A stretch of DNA of 64,000 nucleotides from Streptomyces coacervatus (lineage in GTDB: Bacteria > Actinomycetota > Actinomycetes > Streptomycetales > Streptomycetaceae). Positions 63,637 to 64,000 of this stretch are shown here, piece by piece. Numbering within the stretch: the first letter of the stretch is position 1; every line of letters starts with the position of its first letter. The position numbers were made by a program, and so were the translations under genes. The notes beneath the pieces were generated by a model that did no database searches, was not told the DNA's origin, and was given only the letters and a program-made list of their open reading frames with translations. The stretch spans positions 124,001 to 188,000 of the forward strand of contig NZ_JARHTP010000017.1 in assembly GCF_029223485.1 (NCBI RefSeq), given 5' to 3'.

Positions 63637-63893
63637 CCCAGCCCCCCGGCGCCGATCACCAACCCCCTATGCTGCCATGCACCTTTTTACCTGCACCGCT
63701 TCCATAAACGGCGCCCACGCCGACGGTCTAATCACGGGGAACAGTACGACCTCCTCGACGGCTGGGCCGATCGAGGCTTAGCGCCAGTTTTCGTTCCAAT
63801 GTTCCTCAACCCCCGATTCGGCGGTTCGCTGGATCTTCTGCCGGGGAGGGTGCAAGGGCCGCCGGACGGACCGGCGGCATTGGAGGGGTGAGC
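63637..63893. other. Short gap before the right-edge gene
   Basis: An A/T-rich start (63670-63720) contains TATGCT, a possible -10. An open frame to 63891 lacks a start signal and is not called. Confidence 0.35.
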
Positions 63894-64000
63894 GTGCCGA
63901 CCAAGAGCGTGTGGGGCGACTACGCGGAGAGCAGGGCCGACCGGGCTTCCGAACACACGGGTGAGGAGAGCCAGACCGACGCCATCGGAGAGGGCTTGGC
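63894..64000 (+). CDS. Partial unknown gene at right edge
   Basis: From GTG 63894 the frame is open to the window end (35 codons, beginning with PTKSVWGDYAES after the start). GGAGG lies seven bases before the GTG. The fragment is hydrophilic and acidic. Too short to identify. Confidence 0.45.
   Translation, partial: MPTKSVWGDYAESRADRASEHTGEESQTDAIGEGL

Noticed and set aside
63430..63891. 153-codon plus-strand frame before the right edge
   Set aside because: It is antisense to the 74-residue gene in its first half, has no start signal and no family pattern.
38160..64000. Right-hand attachment site of the AICE
   Set aside because: No further copy of the tRNA-Pro 3' end was found to the window edge, so no right boundary is claimed.

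Overview
The window is high-GC actinobacterial DNA and almost certainly a Streptomyces chromosome. It carries a WblA-type WhiB protein, a Crp regulator, a paired ArsA-type ATPase locus, a Tad/Ssd locus, a MarP-like protease and an NhaA antiporter in the order familiar from the S. coelicolor crp-wblA neighbourhood. Many genes have a TANNNT -10 box about six bases before the start codon, which suggests leaderless transcripts.

Layout. 1-5.1 kb: the N-terminal three quarters of a terpene synthase (minus strand, running off the left edge) lies downstream of two overlapping tyrosine recombinases of the Tn554 TnpA/TnpB kind. This cassette ends abruptly inside tadA, whose last part is missing. 5.1-36.3 kb: core chromosome (tadA fragment, ssd, HAD hydrolase, degenerate Fic-like protein, SulP-carbonic anhydrase fusion, acetyl-CoA synthetase, nhaA, MarP-like protease, two NUDIX hydrolases, nth, crp, RidA, two ArsA-like ATPases, wblA, class A PBP, YqeY, phosphoesterase, Pr6Pr-like protein).

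36.3-51.4 kb: tRNA-Pro(CGG) is the attachment site of an actinomycete integrative and conjugative element (AICE). Two copies of the tRNA 3' end are present. The first is followed by only the tail of an integrase gene plus a three-gene operon, so it looks like the remnant of an earlier element. The second begins a full AICE: integrase (with a LacI-type helix-turn-helix inside it), excisionase, DUF3631 ATPase, primase-polymerase, TraB translocase, membrane spread proteins (DUF2637), small AICE proteins (DUF6284, DUF6303, Zn-binding) and a GntR regulator with three palindromic operators. Candidate clt repeats lie just downstream of traB, and iteron-like inverted repeats lie beside the DUF3631 gene. 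No right-hand attachment copy was found.

51.4-64 kb: an accessory zone of membrane proteins, an aminoglycoside-phosphotransferase-family protein between direct repeats, a complete tyrosine recombinase, a serine recombinase, at least three broken tyrosine-recombinase pieces, a 0.63-kb duplication, and a pentapeptide-repeat gene interrupted at a run of eight G. At 63.0-63.3 kb two tandem copies of a compact stem-loop motif with compensatory base changes form the apparent leader of a 58-residue basic membrane protein. This is the best candidate for an undescribed system in the window.
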